Source: an uncultured Ruminococcus sp. (lineage in GTDB: Bacteria; Bacillota; Clostridia; Oscillospirales; Acutalibacteraceae). Taken from it: DNA of 40,639 bases. Each line of letters begins with the position of its first letter. Position 1 is the first letter of the stretch. The notes beneath the pieces were generated by a model that saw nothing but the letters and a program-made list of their open reading frames with translations, made no database searches and was not told the DNA's origin. The stretch covers positions 1-40,639 of the forward strand of contig UQQD01000015.1 of assembly GCA_900543095.1 (NCBI GenBank). The letters are read 5' to 3'. The position numbers and the translations under genes are program-made. Below are positions 24,989-32,631 of this stretch, in pieces.

Positions 24989-26062
24989 ATGAAAAAAAGA
25001 GTTGGAATTTTGACAAGCGGCGGCGATTGTCCGGGTCTTAACGCTGCAATCAGAGGAGCCGCAAAGGCGCTTTACGAGATGTTTGGCGATGAGGTTGAAA
25101 TTGTCGGCATTTTAAATGGATACGCAGGTCTTATCAACGGCGATTACAAAGAAATGAAAAAATCCGATTTCTACGGAATTCTTCCTCTCGGCGGAACAAT
25201 CCTCGGCACCTCACGCCGCCCGTTTAAGACTATGCAGGTGGTGGGAGCCGACGGCGTTGACAAGGTAGCGAATATGATAAGCACATATAACCGTCTTAAG
25301 CTCGACTGCCTTTTGACGCTCGGAGGCAACGGAACCCATAAAACAGCTAACCTCCTCTCACAAAAGGGCTTAAACGTTATCGGGCTTCCAAAGACAATAG
25401 ATAACGATATTTTCGGCACGGACAGGACGTTCGGATTCCACACTGCCGTTGATATTGCCTCAGAGGTTTTAGACAGACTGCATACTACCGCAACAAGTCA
25501 CTCAAGGGTAATCGTTGTTGAATGTATGGGCAACAAGGTCGGTTGGCTGTCGCTGTTTTCCGGCGTTGCGGGCGGTGCAGATATTATCCTCTTGCCCGAG
25601 CTTCCGTTTTCTTATGAAAAAGTTGCAAAAGCAGTTCTTAAGCGCAAGGCTGAAGGACATAATTTTGCAATAGTGCTTGTTGCCGAGGGTGCGCTTTCAA
25701 AAGAAGAGGAAGCCTTAAAGCGCAAAACAAGGGTAAAGCGGAGAGGCGGAACAAATGTTACTCCTCACATAACTCAGTATATTGCGGAACACACCGGAAT
25801 AGAAACCCGCAGTATGATTCCGGGACATTATCTCAGAGGCGGAACACCGTCAGCGTATGACAGAGTGCTTGCAACAGAATTCGGCGCATACGCAGCAAAG
25901 CTGATAAAAGAAGAAAAATATGGCCTTACCGTAGCGCTGAAAAACGATAAGGTCACCTGCAACCGACTTGAAGATATTGCAGGAAAAGCAAAGCCCGTGC
26001 CAAAGGACTATGACCTGATTCAGTATGCAAAGTCAATCGGAATATCTTTCTGTGAAGGGTGA
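24989..26062 (+). CDS. pfkA: 6-phosphofructokinase
   Basis: A 357-residue phosphofructokinase beginning RVGILTSGGDCPGLNAAIRG. The phosphoryl-donor loop is LGGNGTHKTAN (GGNGT at 112-116) and the substrate loop is LPKTIDNDIFGTD (134-146). Gly in the first loop fits ATP use, while Lys in PKTIDND is typical of PPi-type and mixed subfamily enzymes, so the donor is uncertain. Asn replaces the usual Asp of GGDG. The start is the ATG at 24989 with AGGAGGAG; a longer frame from 24812 overlaps ppk1 and is rejected. Pairing with ppk1 suggests a shared transcript linking energy storage to glycolysis. Confidence 0.93.
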   Translation: MKKRVGILTSGGDCPGLNAAIRGAAKALYEMFGDEVEIVGILNGYAGLINGDYKEMKKSDFYGILPLGGTILGTSRRPFKTMQVVGADGVDKVANMISTYNRLKLDCLLTLGGNGTHKTANLLSQKGLNVIGLPKTIDNDIFGTDRTFGFHTAVDIASEVLDRLHTTATSHSRVIVVECMGNKVGWLSLFSGVAGGADIILLPELPFSYEKVAKAVLKRKAEGHNFAIVLVAEGALSKEEEALKRKTRVKRRGGTNVTPHITQYIAEHTGIETRSMIPGHYLRGGTPSAYDRVLATEFGAYAAKLIKEEKYGLTVALKNDKVTCNRLEDIAGKAKPVPKDYDLIQYAKSIGISFCEG

Positions 26063-26085
26063 TTTTAACACAATATGAACAGGAA

Positions 26086-26113
26086 ATCCCCCGTCGATTT
26101 TGCGACGGGGGAT
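26086..26113. other. GC-rich hairpin after pfkA
   Basis: A perfect 11-bp stem (26086-26096 with 26103-26113, six-base loop), 23 bases after the pfkA stop. No T tract follows, so it may be a transcript 3'-end stabiliser or a weak terminator. The remaining ~110 bases to the next gene show nothing else I can support. Confidence 0.6.
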
Positions 26114-26223
26114 ATTGAGAATTTCGGAGGGAGTTGTGATTTGCCACCGAAACAATGAGGAACTAATCCTCCTTTGTTCTGTGCCAAACGTAACTGTTTT
26201 GTTTTTTAATAAATATTGTTATG

Positions 26224-26817
26224 TTATTTGTTGAAAATCTTGTTTCTGTTCAAGAGAATTGTGTCTGCGGCAGCACAACAGGTGATTAACAGCAGAGCAA
26301 CGCACTCAAAAATTCTGCTGTTGTCTCCTGTTTTCGGAGATACCGCCGTGCTGTTGCTTTGAATGGCTGCTTTGTTTTGCACCTTGTCAATCACTGTGTT
26401 CATATTCTGAGTATATCCGCATACGGTACATTCCTCGTGTTTCAATCCGGTTTCGGTTGCGGTCGGCTGTTTGTCCGTTACGGTTTTAAATTTGTGCTTT
26501 TCCACATCGGTCAAATAATCACAAACCGGACATTGTCTATAATGCCCTTCGTCCTCAGCTGCCCAATTTCCAAATCTGTGTCCCCATGCAGCCGCCTTTT
26601 GAGGCTCTGTAATTTCCTCCGTACAAGCCTTGTCTTGAAAGAGCTTTCCACAGGTGATACATTCATAATAATCCTCATAACCGTCCTGCGTACAACTGAC
26701 TGTTCCTTCCCTGAATACGAGGTCATGGTTACAATCTGATGCAAGAGCTGTGGTTGCGGAAACCAAGAACATTAGAATACCGAGTGCAATCGAAATGCTC
26801 AACTGTAGTTTCTTCAT
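26224..26817 (-). CDS. small secreted surface protein with variant sorting signal
   Basis: A 197-residue exported protein. The signal peptide ends near ALAS (about residue 27). The body has paired CxxC motifs (CITCG, CPVCD, CTVCG) in repeats of the form HEECTVCGYT, seen in many gut Firmicutes surface proteins. The C-terminus has SPKTGDNS, a hydrophobic helix and a basic tail (NRNKIFNK), i.e. a SPxTG-type variant of the LPxTG sortase signal. It is probably wall-anchored; the function of the repeats is unknown. The second ATG (26817) is chosen because GGAGG sits seven bases before it, whereas it is only one base from the ATG at 26823. Confidence 0.8.
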   Translation of the reverse strand: MKKLQLSISIALGILMFLVSATTALASDCNHDLVFREGTVSCTQDGYEDYYECITCGKLFQDKACTEEITEPQKAAAWGHRFGNWAAEDEGHYRQCPVCDYLTDVEKHKFKTVTDKQPTATETGLKHEECTVCGYTQNMNTVIDKVQNKAAIQSNSTAVSPKTGDNSRIFECVALLLITCCAAADTILLNRNKIFNK

Positions 26818-26875
26818 AATCATTCCTCCGATTCATTAATTTGTCTGCTGTTAGGTTTGGTTGGCAAACTTACCG

Positions 26876-26924
26876 TGACATTATTTGTCATATATATTAT
26901 AGCATAAACTTAATAAAATCTCAA
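26876..26924 (-). promoter_or_regulatory. promoter and palindrome of the small surface-protein gene
   Basis: Minus-strand TTGAGA (26924-26919), 17-base spacer and TATAAT (26901-26896) form a good promoter. A palindrome TGACA-N5-TGTCA (26876-26890) lies at the expected transcription start and is a candidate operator. Confidence 0.7.
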
Positions 26925-26979
26925 TAAAAATCACAAACAAAATGTGAAAAATACATTTAATTCCAACAAAACAATTTAA

Positions 26980-27018
26980 AGATAAAGCGGAGCCGTTCAA
27001 ATTGAGCAGCTTCGCTTT
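26980..27018 (-). terminator. terminator of the MBL/beta-CASP gene
   Basis: A 10-bp stem with one wobble pair (26984-26993 with 27009-27018, 15-base loop), followed on the minus strand by ATCTTT. It lies 19 bases after the stop. Confidence 0.65.
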
Positions 27019-27036
27019 TGCATAAAAAGTATGATT

Positions 27037-28656
27037 CTATTTGTATTTTCTAATCTCTTTTTCCTGTTTGTCACACAACGCATTGATTCGGTTTGTAAGA
27101 ACGGTCAGTTTTTTGCTTTTACAGCCCTGACTTCTTTCTATAACGCCTATCAAGCGCATTCCTGCAGCGTATAACTTTTTCCAAACCGCAGAGGAACGTC
27201 CCTTTCTCTCATAACTGCTTCGTATTGTTTTTTTGCGACTGCCGAACGAAAGCTGCGTTCCTGATGTCGGCTCAAAGCAGTCACCGCTGTAAGGAGCTTT
27301 TGCTTCAATTCCGAGCCGTTGGGTGACAGTTGCAGCAAAAATGTCGCACACAGCGTCCGCACCGTGGTTGACATAAATGCGCTGCGGCGGTTTTTTTATG
27401 GCGGAAATCCAGTCGATAAGCCCGTTGACGTCGGCATGCGCCGAGGTACCTTCTAAGTTTTCGATATTTGCCGCTACTATGACGTCTTCACCGAAAAGAT
27501 TAACATATTTTGCCCCGTCCAACAGTCGTCTGCCGAGAGTCCCTTTTACCTGGTAACCCACAAACAGCACCGTACATTCCGAGCGCCAAAGGTTGTATTT
27601 CAGGTGGTGTCGTATGCGCCCCGCTTCGCACATTCCGGAGGCGGAGATAATAACCTTCGGTGTGGGATCGGTGTTGATCTTCTTGGATTCATCACTTGTG
27701 ACCGTAAGCTGCAAGTCGTCAAAGCCGATAGGGTTAATGCCTTTTTTCAGCAGTTCATTCGTTTCATCGTCAAAGTATTCATTAAGGGTATGATTATAAA
27801 TATTTGTAGCTTCAATCGCAAGCGGACTGTCCAGATAAACGGGAAATTCCGTTTGTGCAAGACGATTTTCCTTTATTCGCCTAAGCATATATAAAAGCTC
27901 CTGCGTCCTGCCGACCGCAAATGAGGGAATAACAACATTTCCGCCGTCGGCAATGGTTTTGTCAATTATTGCGGCAAGACGAGTTTCTAAATTCTTCGAT
28001 TGCTTTTCCTGAACTCTGTCACCGTAAGTGGATTCAATAATCAGCGTATCTGCACAGTCGGGAGGGCATGGATCGCAAAGCAGGGGACGGTTGTGCGTCC
28101 CGACATCGCCCGAAAATACAAGGCTGTGGGTTTTGTCGTTTTCCGTCACATCAATACGGATACTTGCCGAGCCGAGCAGGTGTCCTGCGTCAAAGAAAAC
28201 AGCAGAGATACCGTTGCACGGTTCTATCGTTTTTCCGTAATCGGTCACGCAAAAATGGGGCATAAGTTCATATACATCGTCAAGCGAATACATCGGGGTG
28301 TATCCGTCTTCACCCGTGCGTTTTGCACGGCGGTTTCTCCAAATCGCCTCGGTTTCCTGAATATGTGCGGCGTCGGCAAGCATAATAGCACAGAGCTTGC
28401 GTGTTGCCGCAGTTGTATAGACATTGCCCAAAAAACCGTTTTTTCTTAAAAGCGGCAGCTTTCCGGAATGGTCTATGTGTGCGTGTGTAAGAAACACAAA
28501 ATCTATAGCGGTAGGCGGTACGGGCAGCTCGTTGTTTTCGTAAATATCGGGACCCTGTTCCATACCGCAGTCAATCAAAATCCGTTTGCCGCAGGCTTCA
28601 AGCAGGGTGCAGGAACCTGTTACCTCGTGTGCTGCGCCGAGAAATGTCAGTTTCAT
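27037..28656 (-). CDS. metallo-beta-lactamase/beta-CASP RNA hydrolase
   Basis: A 539-residue MBL-fold protein of the CPSF-like (YSH1/COG1236) group. The metal motif is LTHAHIDHSG (His58, His60, Asp62, His63). Further elements are DAGHLLGSASIRI, SGDVGTHNRPLL, the beta-CASP segments VVIPSFAVGRTQELLYM and VIISASGMCEAGRIRHHL, and the final VNHGAD. It should act as a zinc-dependent RNase or RNA-processing enzyme in the cytoplasm. About 80 C-terminal residues beyond the core are Lys/Arg-rich and could bind RNA. The specific substrate is unknown. Confidence 0.88.
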   Translation of the reverse strand: MKLTFLGAAHEVTGSCTLLEACGKRILIDCGMEQGPDIYENNELPVPPTAIDFVFLTHAHIDHSGKLPLLRKNGFLGNVYTTAATRKLCAIMLADAAHIQETEAIWRNRRAKRTGEDGYTPMYSLDDVYELMPHFCVTDYGKTIEPCNGISAVFFDAGHLLGSASIRIDVTENDKTHSLVFSGDVGTHNRPLLCDPCPPDCADTLIIESTYGDRVQEKQSKNLETRLAAIIDKTIADGGNVVIPSFAVGRTQELLYMLRRIKENRLAQTEFPVYLDSPLAIEATNIYNHTLNEYFDDETNELLKKGINPIGFDDLQLTVTSDESKKINTDPTPKVIISASGMCEAGRIRHHLKYNLWRSECTVLFVGYQVKGTLGRRLLDGAKYVNLFGEDVIVAANIENLEGTSAHADVNGLIDWISAIKKPPQRIYVNHGADAVCDIFAATVTQRLGIEAKAPYSGDCFEPTSGTQLSFGSRKKTIRSSYERKGRSSAVWKKLYAAGMRLIGVIERSQGCKSKKLTVLTNRINALCDKQEKEIRKYK

Positions 28657-28680
28657 AAATTAAATCCTTTCGTTTTTTAC

Positions 28681-28718
28681 AGGCGAAAACCCACTGCCTT
28701 TAGGTGGTGGGTAATTAA
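28681..28718 (-). repeat. 38-nt palindromic element, copy 1 (IS200/IS605-end-like)
   Basis: The minus strand reads TTAATTACCCACCACC at one end and AGTGGGTTTTCGCCT at the other, enclosing a 9-bp hairpin with two wobble pairs. It aligns without gaps to the element at 38666-38703 (29 of 38 identical by eye). The CCCAC...GTGGGTTTTC layout recalls the subterminal palindromes of IS200/IS605 elements. No transposase or TnpB gene is in the window. Confidence 0.7.
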
Positions 28719-28719
28719 A

Positions 28720-28752
28720 AAAATCTCTTGTTCGGGGCATGAACCGAACAAG
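28720..28752 (-). terminator. intrinsic terminator, distal, downstream of desulfoferrodoxin
   Basis: A perfect 9-bp stem CTTGTTCGG/CCGAACAAG (28727-28735 with 28744-28752, eight-base loop) followed on the minus strand by AGATTTTTTT. Confidence 0.85.
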
Positions 28753-28787
28753 TGCGGCTTTTCGGTTTGCCTGAGTATACTTTGTTT

Positions 28788-28825
28788 TAAAACACCCGCT
28801 CAGCACTGTTGCACCGAGCGGGTGT
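28788..28825 (-). terminator. terminator-like hairpin after desulfoferrodoxin
   Basis: A perfect 10-bp stem (28792-28801 with 28816-28825, 14-base loop), followed on the minus strand by TTTTAAAAC. It is the first of two tandem terminators after the desulfoferrodoxin gene. Confidence 0.65.
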
Positions 28826-28860
28826 AGTCAGTTGCTTTTGCTTTCAGTTTTCAAAATTTC

Positions 28861-29250
28861 TTAATATGCTTCGGTATAAGCTGCCCACAGTCCGTGCAGG
28901 TTGCAGTAGGCAAACACAGCCTCCACCGTATCTCCCTTACATATGGCAAATGTTGCGGCAGGCTCATCGGTAGGACGCAGCTCCTTGCGCTGGTTACCTG
29001 ATTTTGTTTGAAGTGAAATCCATTCAATGTGGTGTTCTTGGCTCATAGGGTGCAAAACAGAGCCTACGGTTACCGTTACAAGTCCGTTTTCCTCGGTAAA
29101 TGTCGGAACGTGCTTTTCATGGGAAGCCTCAACTTCACCGGGGATTATTTCTTGCATAACCTCATCACAGCAGACAACGGGAACTCCGCTGTCTTTGACG
29201 AATGCGATAATGTTTCCGCAGTGGTTGCAGATAAAGAATTTTTGTTCCAT
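28861..29250 (-). CDS. dfx: desulfoferrodoxin (superoxide reductase)
   Basis: A 129-residue two-domain protein. The N-terminal desulforedoxin-like iron site (centre I) is formed by CNHC and CC (residues 8-11 and 27-28). The catalytic centre II has the family ligands in HEKHVPTF, HPMSQEHHIEWI and YCNLHGLW. It reduces superoxide to hydrogen peroxide without releasing oxygen, a typical oxidative-stress defence of strict anaerobes. It has a near-perfect consensus promoter and AAGGAG, suggesting strong basal expression. Two terminators follow. Confidence 0.95.
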   Translation of the reverse strand: MEQKFFICNHCGNIIAFVKDSGVPVVCCDEVMQEIIPGEVEASHEKHVPTFTEENGLVTVTVGSVLHPMSQEHHIEWISLQTKSGNQRKELRPTDEPAATFAICKGDTVEAVFAYCNLHGLWAAYTEAY

Positions 29251-29324
29251 AGAAGCATCTCCTTATAACATCGGTTTTAATAATTTTTGTGATTTAAATA
29301 TGTCGGCAGTTTTATTTCAATTAT

Positions 29325-29353
29325 ATTATAGAAAAATATAATTAATATGTCAA
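29325..29353 (-). promoter_or_regulatory. strong promoter of dfx
   Basis: Minus-strand TTGACA (29353-29348), 17-base spacer, TATAAT (29330-29325): full consensus in both boxes. The untranslated leader is about 70 nt. Confidence 0.88.
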
Positions 29354-29413
29354 GAAACAGGTACGCACCTAAGCTTTGTCATTCGCTGTTCATCACCGCA
29401 AAGAACAGTGCTT

Positions 29414-29713
29414 TTACGAAACGGCAATAATCTCATTGTTTGCTACCGTTACTCCCCAGGCTTCTTGAGCGACGGAAAAAGGCTTTGCCTGAACAGCCTC
29501 TCCGATGACCTCAAGGACCTGATATGCAGTTGTGCCGTCGTCAAGGCGTATTTGTTCGAGTGCTATCGGCTCACAAAACATTTCGGTGACGCTCTCTGAA
29601 TCCAGAGGGTGCGGGTAGTAGTATGTGTAATTTTGTCCGGCTATCCACCCGTTTGTGCTGGAGTCTATCAAACGATGATATCTGTTGTCAGACGCAAGAT
29701 AAATATATGTATC
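29414..29713 (-). pseudogene. 5'-truncated fragment of an unrecognised gene
   Basis: The reading frame is open from 29713 down to the stop at 29414 (about 99 codons) but has no ATG start and no ribosome binding site near a plausible start. The only internal start is TTG at 29671. Recognisable coding texture includes YLASDNRYHRLIDSSTNGWI, LDDGTTAYQVLEVIGEAVQ and a compact C-terminus ending AVS. I do not recognise the family. The open frame ends exactly where the Fnr-like fragment on the other strand begins, which suggests a recombination breakpoint that removed its N-terminal part. Confidence 0.5.
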
Positions 29714-29928
29714 TTAGGATTACTCATGATTATATTGCTCGGTATATCGGAACAAGTAGGGAACGTGTTACAAAAACTCTGAAAAAGTTCAGTGAGAAAA
29801 ACCTGATACAAAAAACAAAGGGTTGTATTGAAATCAAAAATATTGAGAAACTCCGCCAACTTGCTTTTTTTTCGCATTGTGTCGGGAATGATCTGTTATC
29901 GGATAGTGCAAAAGACTTATACGGTTAA
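29713..29928 (+). pseudogene. C-terminal fragment of a Crp/Fnr-family regulator
   Basis: From about 29713 the plus strand encodes the Crp-type winged helix: ITHDYIARYIGTSRERVTKT, then LKKFSEKNLIQKTKG and CIEIKNIEKLRQLA. The cyclic-nucleotide-binding-like sensory domain (about 140 residues) is missing. The upstream codons (29623-29712) are antisense to another coding frame and do not resemble the family. It is most likely a gene remnant, although a stand-alone helix-turn-helix protein initiated from a nearby codon cannot be excluded. Confidence 0.7.
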
Positions 29929-29968
29929 TGCTTGAAGATTTATTACAAACCCTGATTATAATGTATTA

Positions 29969-30010
29969 AAAACGTCCAATGAATCTAAAACAGATTCTTC
30001 GGGCGTTTTT
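29969..30010 (+). terminator. terminator after the Fnr-like fragment
   Basis: A two-stage hairpin. The outer stem of 9 bp (29969-29977 with 30001-30009, one wobble) and inner GAATCT/AGATTC stem (29981-29986, 29992-29997) are followed by TTTTTGT. The 307-base gap 29929-30235 also holds the promoter at 30107; the rest shows nothing I can support. Confidence 0.75.
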
Positions 30011-30106
30011 GTCGGTTTATTTGGGTCAAAACGGCTATGTTTTTATTAATTCGCAACTTATTATTGACAAACCCACAAATGTACATCAGATATTTTGAAC
30101 ATTGTA

Positions 30107-30135
30107 TTGAAATATGTTAAAAAATGTGATACAAT
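30107..30135 (+). promoter_or_regulatory. promoter of the two-component operon
   Basis: TTGAAA (30107-30112), 17-base spacer, TACAAT (30130-30135), about 100 bases upstream of the response-regulator ATG. A GAATG/CATTC inverted repeat sits just before the ribosome binding site (GAGGA). Confidence 0.6.
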
Positions 30136-30235
30136 TTATAATAGATTTTAGCAAATACACACAATTATGTACATATAAATTACTTTTAAGAAAAACCAAA
30201 CCGGCAACATCATTCTAAAGAATGAGGATATTATT

Positions 30236-30964
30236 ATGAACCTTATGTTATGTGACGACCAAAAAAGCGAACTTGAAAATATGCGTCAAACGGTTTCCGA
30301 ATATGCCCTTGCACATTCGGAACTTTCACTTGCCGTAAAATGTTTCTCAAATCCTTTTGATATGCTGGATGAAATTTACAAAAACGGAACTCCGGACATC
30401 GCACTGTTAGATATTTGTATGCCCGGCATTTTGGGTACTGAGGTTGCGCGTGAGATTATCGGCAAAAGCGGAGATAACACCGATATTATTTTTTTGACGA
30501 CAAGCTCTGATTTTGCGGTGGAGGCGTTTGCCCTTCGGGCAGGCGATTATCTTACAAAGCCGTACACCGCACAGCGGCTGATAAACACGCTTGACAGAGT
30601 GATTGAAAAGAGGCGCAACCGATTATATATCCCTGTTTTGTGCGGAAAAGAGATTTACCGAATTGATTTGTATAATGTGTTATATGCCGAGTCCAAAAAT
30701 CACAGTGCGGAAATTCATTTAAAATCAGGCAAGTGTCTGAAAACGAACACAACACTTAAGGAACTTAAGAATAATTTTTGTAAAGCTAACTGCTTTGCGA
30801 CGGTCGGTGCGTCGTACATTGTCAATCTGCGCTGTGTTGAGAGCCTGCTTGACGCTATTCTTGAAATGTCAAACGGGGATCATATACCGGTTCCCCGACG
30901 GCTGAGAGCGGAACTGAAAAAGCAGTATTTTGATTTTTACACAAGGGAGGCAACCGAAAAATGA
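30236..30964 (+). CDS. LytTR-family response regulator (AgrA/VirR-like)
   Basis: A 242-residue protein with an N-terminal receiver (acidic pair Asp7-Asp8, phosphoacceptor Asp59 in ALLDICMPG, conserved Lys in YLTKPY) and a C-terminal LytTR DNA-binding domain (VLYAESKNHSAEIHLKSG, LKELKNNF, ATVGASYIVNLRCV). Such regulators bind pairs of short direct repeats about 21 bp apart and often control surface proteins, bacteriocins or virulence factors. It overlaps the kinase gene by four bases (ATGA). A matching direct repeat is present upstream of the surface locus at 32247. Confidence 0.94.
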   Translation: MNLMLCDDQKSELENMRQTVSEYALAHSELSLAVKCFSNPFDMLDEIYKNGTPDIALLDICMPGILGTEVAREIIGKSGDNTDIIFLTTSSDFAVEAFALRAGDYLTKPYTAQRLINTLDRVIEKRRNRLYIPVLCGKEIYRIDLYNVLYAESKNHSAEIHLKSGKCLKTNTTLKELKNNFCKANCFATVGASYIVNLRCVESLLDAILEMSNGDHIPVPRRLRAELKKQYFDFYTREATEK

Positions 30965-32238
30965 CGCAGCAGCTTGTGGCTTTAACGCTTATGGTTCTGA
31001 TGCATATCGTTTGCTTTGCTATTATGACAGAACGAAAATATTCGGTAAAAAAGACCGTTGCAATTTATTCCGTCTTTTTAGCTGTTTTCATTACTCTTGT
31101 AATGATTGCTTCCAGACTGTTGTATGATATTAATTCTTTTTATGCCGCTTCTTTTGCGTTTTCAAGCACCATTTTGGTGTCGTTTATTATTTTTATGTTG
31201 ACTTCGTCAGATCCGTTTTGCAAAAAAGTGTTTTTGTTTATCAGCTATTCATCTATGTTCTGCATCTTATTCTGCAGCGCTGCCATGATAAACAGTATTT
31301 GGTTCAATGACGAGTTTGACGTTGCTGCCGTATATGTAAAAACGATAATAAGAACCCTGTTATATCTGCCGGCGATATGGGCGTATATTGTATTTTTGCG
31401 TCCGGCGATGCGAGAGGTGCCGAGTTCAAACAAAAAAATATGGCATTCTATCTCGCTGGTTTCCGCACTGTTTTTAATAGTTTTTTCTATATTTTGCGTT
31501 GTTTACACTATGAAAAATGATATTAGGGCGTGGTACAGTCTTTTGTTCGTCGCTACTGTTCTGATTTATTTTTCGGTATTGTGGGTAATCTTCGGTATGA
31601 TCCGCTATATGATAAAAGAAAGCAAAGTTGAGCTGATAGAAAAAAATATGAAGTATCTGCATGAACGCCTTGAAGTCGAGAAAGAAAATGAGCTGCTTGC
31701 CAAAACTATCCGTCATGATTTTCGACATCACAACCAAAATATCGCCGCCATGCTCCGAAGGGCAGAGGTTAATGAAGCTTTGCACTACATAGACCGCTAT
31801 AATGTTAGTTTGGAGGTAGCATTGTACAAAAAGTTTTGCCCTAATGTGACAGTAAACGCAATACTTAGCAGCTTTTATAACAAAGCACAAATCAACGGGA
31901 TCAGTGTTTCTGTCTCAGCGGACACACAGGAAGATACCGCCGTCAGTGATATGGATTTTGTTGCTATTCTTTCAAACCTTTTGGAAAATGCAGTAAACGG
32001 CTGTATGGAATGTGGTACACACGGAAAAATAACAGTCAACCTCCGAACTGTTTCTGATAAAACCGTTATTGTGTGCAGTAACCCCTGCAAGCCCGGACTC
32101 ATTATTGAAAACGGTATGATAAAGCAAAAAGGAATAGGTATGGAAAGTATGCTGAAAGCGGCGAAAAAATACAACGGAGATATTAGTTACAGCATTAAGA
32201 ACGGCATCCTTACTCTGTGCGTTATTCTGAAAACCTGA
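30961..32238 (+). CDS. GHKL-type sensor histidine kinase (AgrC-like)
   Basis: A 425-residue membrane kinase with about six hydrophobic segments in residues 1-215, a linker coiled coil (EKNMKYLHERLEVEKENEL), the H-box TIRHDFRHHNQN (probable phospho-His252) and an ATP-binding domain with SNLLENAVNGC (N box) and GIGMESM. This resembles AgrC/ComD peptide-sensing kinases. The signal is unknown; no agrB/agrD-type gene is visible in the window. It forms an operon with the LytTR regulator and immediately precedes the surface locus. Confidence 0.92.
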   Translation: MTQQLVALTLMVLMHIVCFAIMTERKYSVKKTVAIYSVFLAVFITLVMIASRLLYDINSFYAASFAFSSTILVSFIIFMLTSSDPFCKKVFLFISYSSMFCILFCSAAMINSIWFNDEFDVAAVYVKTIIRTLLYLPAIWAYIVFLRPAMREVPSSNKKIWHSISLVSALFLIVFSIFCVVYTMKNDIRAWYSLLFVATVLIYFSVLWVIFGMIRYMIKESKVELIEKNMKYLHERLEVEKENELLAKTIRHDFRHHNQNIAAMLRRAEVNEALHYIDRYNVSLEVALYKKFCPNVTVNAILSSFYNKAQINGISVSVSADTQEDTAVSDMDFVAILSNLLENAVNGCMECGTHGKITVNLRTVSDKTVIVCSNPCKPGLIIENGMIKQKGIGMESMLKAAKKYNGDISYSIKNGILTLCVILKT

Positions 32239-32246
32239 TACCGAAA

Positions 32247-32277
32247 ACCAATTACGTTCAAAAAACGACCAATTAAG
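32247..32277 (+). promoter_or_regulatory. LytTR-type direct repeat upstream of the surface locus
   Basis: ACCAATTACG (32247-32256) and ACCAATTAAG (32268-32277) repeat with a 21-base period. This is the spacing of AgrA-type LytTR sites, and the sequence is close to the family consensus (ACAGTTAAG-like). It lies between the kinase gene and the first surface-locus gene, about 30 bases before a TATACT (32308-32313) -10-like box. Confidence 0.65.
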
Positions 32278-32308
32278 AAAAAACCATCCGTTAGGGTGGT
32301 TTTTTTTT
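32278..32308 (+). terminator. terminator after the kinase gene, overlapping the next promoter
   Basis: The stem AAACCATCC/GGGTGGTTT (32281-32289 with 32294-32302, GTTA loop, one wobble) is followed by T8. The T tract abuts the TATACT -10-like box at 32308-32313, so termination and re-initiation share the same 40 bases. Confidence 0.85.
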
Positions 32309-32340
32309 ATACTTATTTTAGTATCCGGAGGTGAAAATGT

Positions 32341-32631
32341 ATGTTTTTCAGTAAGAAGAAGGTGACCTTTGACAAGGCGGCTAAATTTAATTATGAGCTT
32401 GATACAAATGAGAATTTAAAAACAGCGCTGAAAAATCTTTCCCTGCGGCGAAGTGAAATGAGCAAAAATGAATATCTTATCGAGCTGCTGTCACTGTTCA
32501 ACGAAGAAGGCTTTGATTTATCGCTCAAGGAGCTTGATATGTTGCTTCTGTTACGAAAAAAAACAGACCAGCTGCTCTTAGAACAGATTAACAGTAATAC
32601 TTATCGAAAGGGGGAGCAAAACGAATGGTGA
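32341..32631 (+). CDS. hypothetical 96-residue cytoplasmic protein, first gene of the surface locus
   Basis: A 96-residue protein with no signal peptide or membrane helix, rich in Lys, Glu and Leu, probably helical (LKTALKNLSLRRSEMSKNEY, LSLKELDMLLLLRKKTDQLL). I do not recognise the family. GGAGGTG at 32327-32333 is well placed for the ATG at 32341. A competing ATG four bases earlier leads to a five-codon frame only. The 3' end overlaps the giant secreted protein gene by seven bases, so its product is tied to the locus; a regulatory or assembly role is possible but unproven. Confidence 0.72.
   Translation: MFFSKKKVTFDKAAKFNYELDTNENLKTALKNLSLRRSEMSKNEYLIELLSLFNEEGFDLSLKELDMLLLLRKKTDQLLLEQINSNTYRKGEQNEW

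Noticed and set aside
26136..26234. 32-codon GTG-initiated ORF behind a GGAGGGAG sequence after pfkA
   Set aside because: Low-complexity 3' half, no recognisable motif, and it ends inside a convergent gene. The ribosome-binding-site match alone is not enough.
29290..29335. PerR-like operator near the dfx promoter
   Set aside because: The AT-rich -10 region resembles part of a PerR box by composition only; the two half-sites are not convincing.
32337..32354. Five-codon frame starting at ATG 32337 before the 96-residue gene
   Set aside because: It is too short and explained by the adjacent better-placed ATG at 32341.
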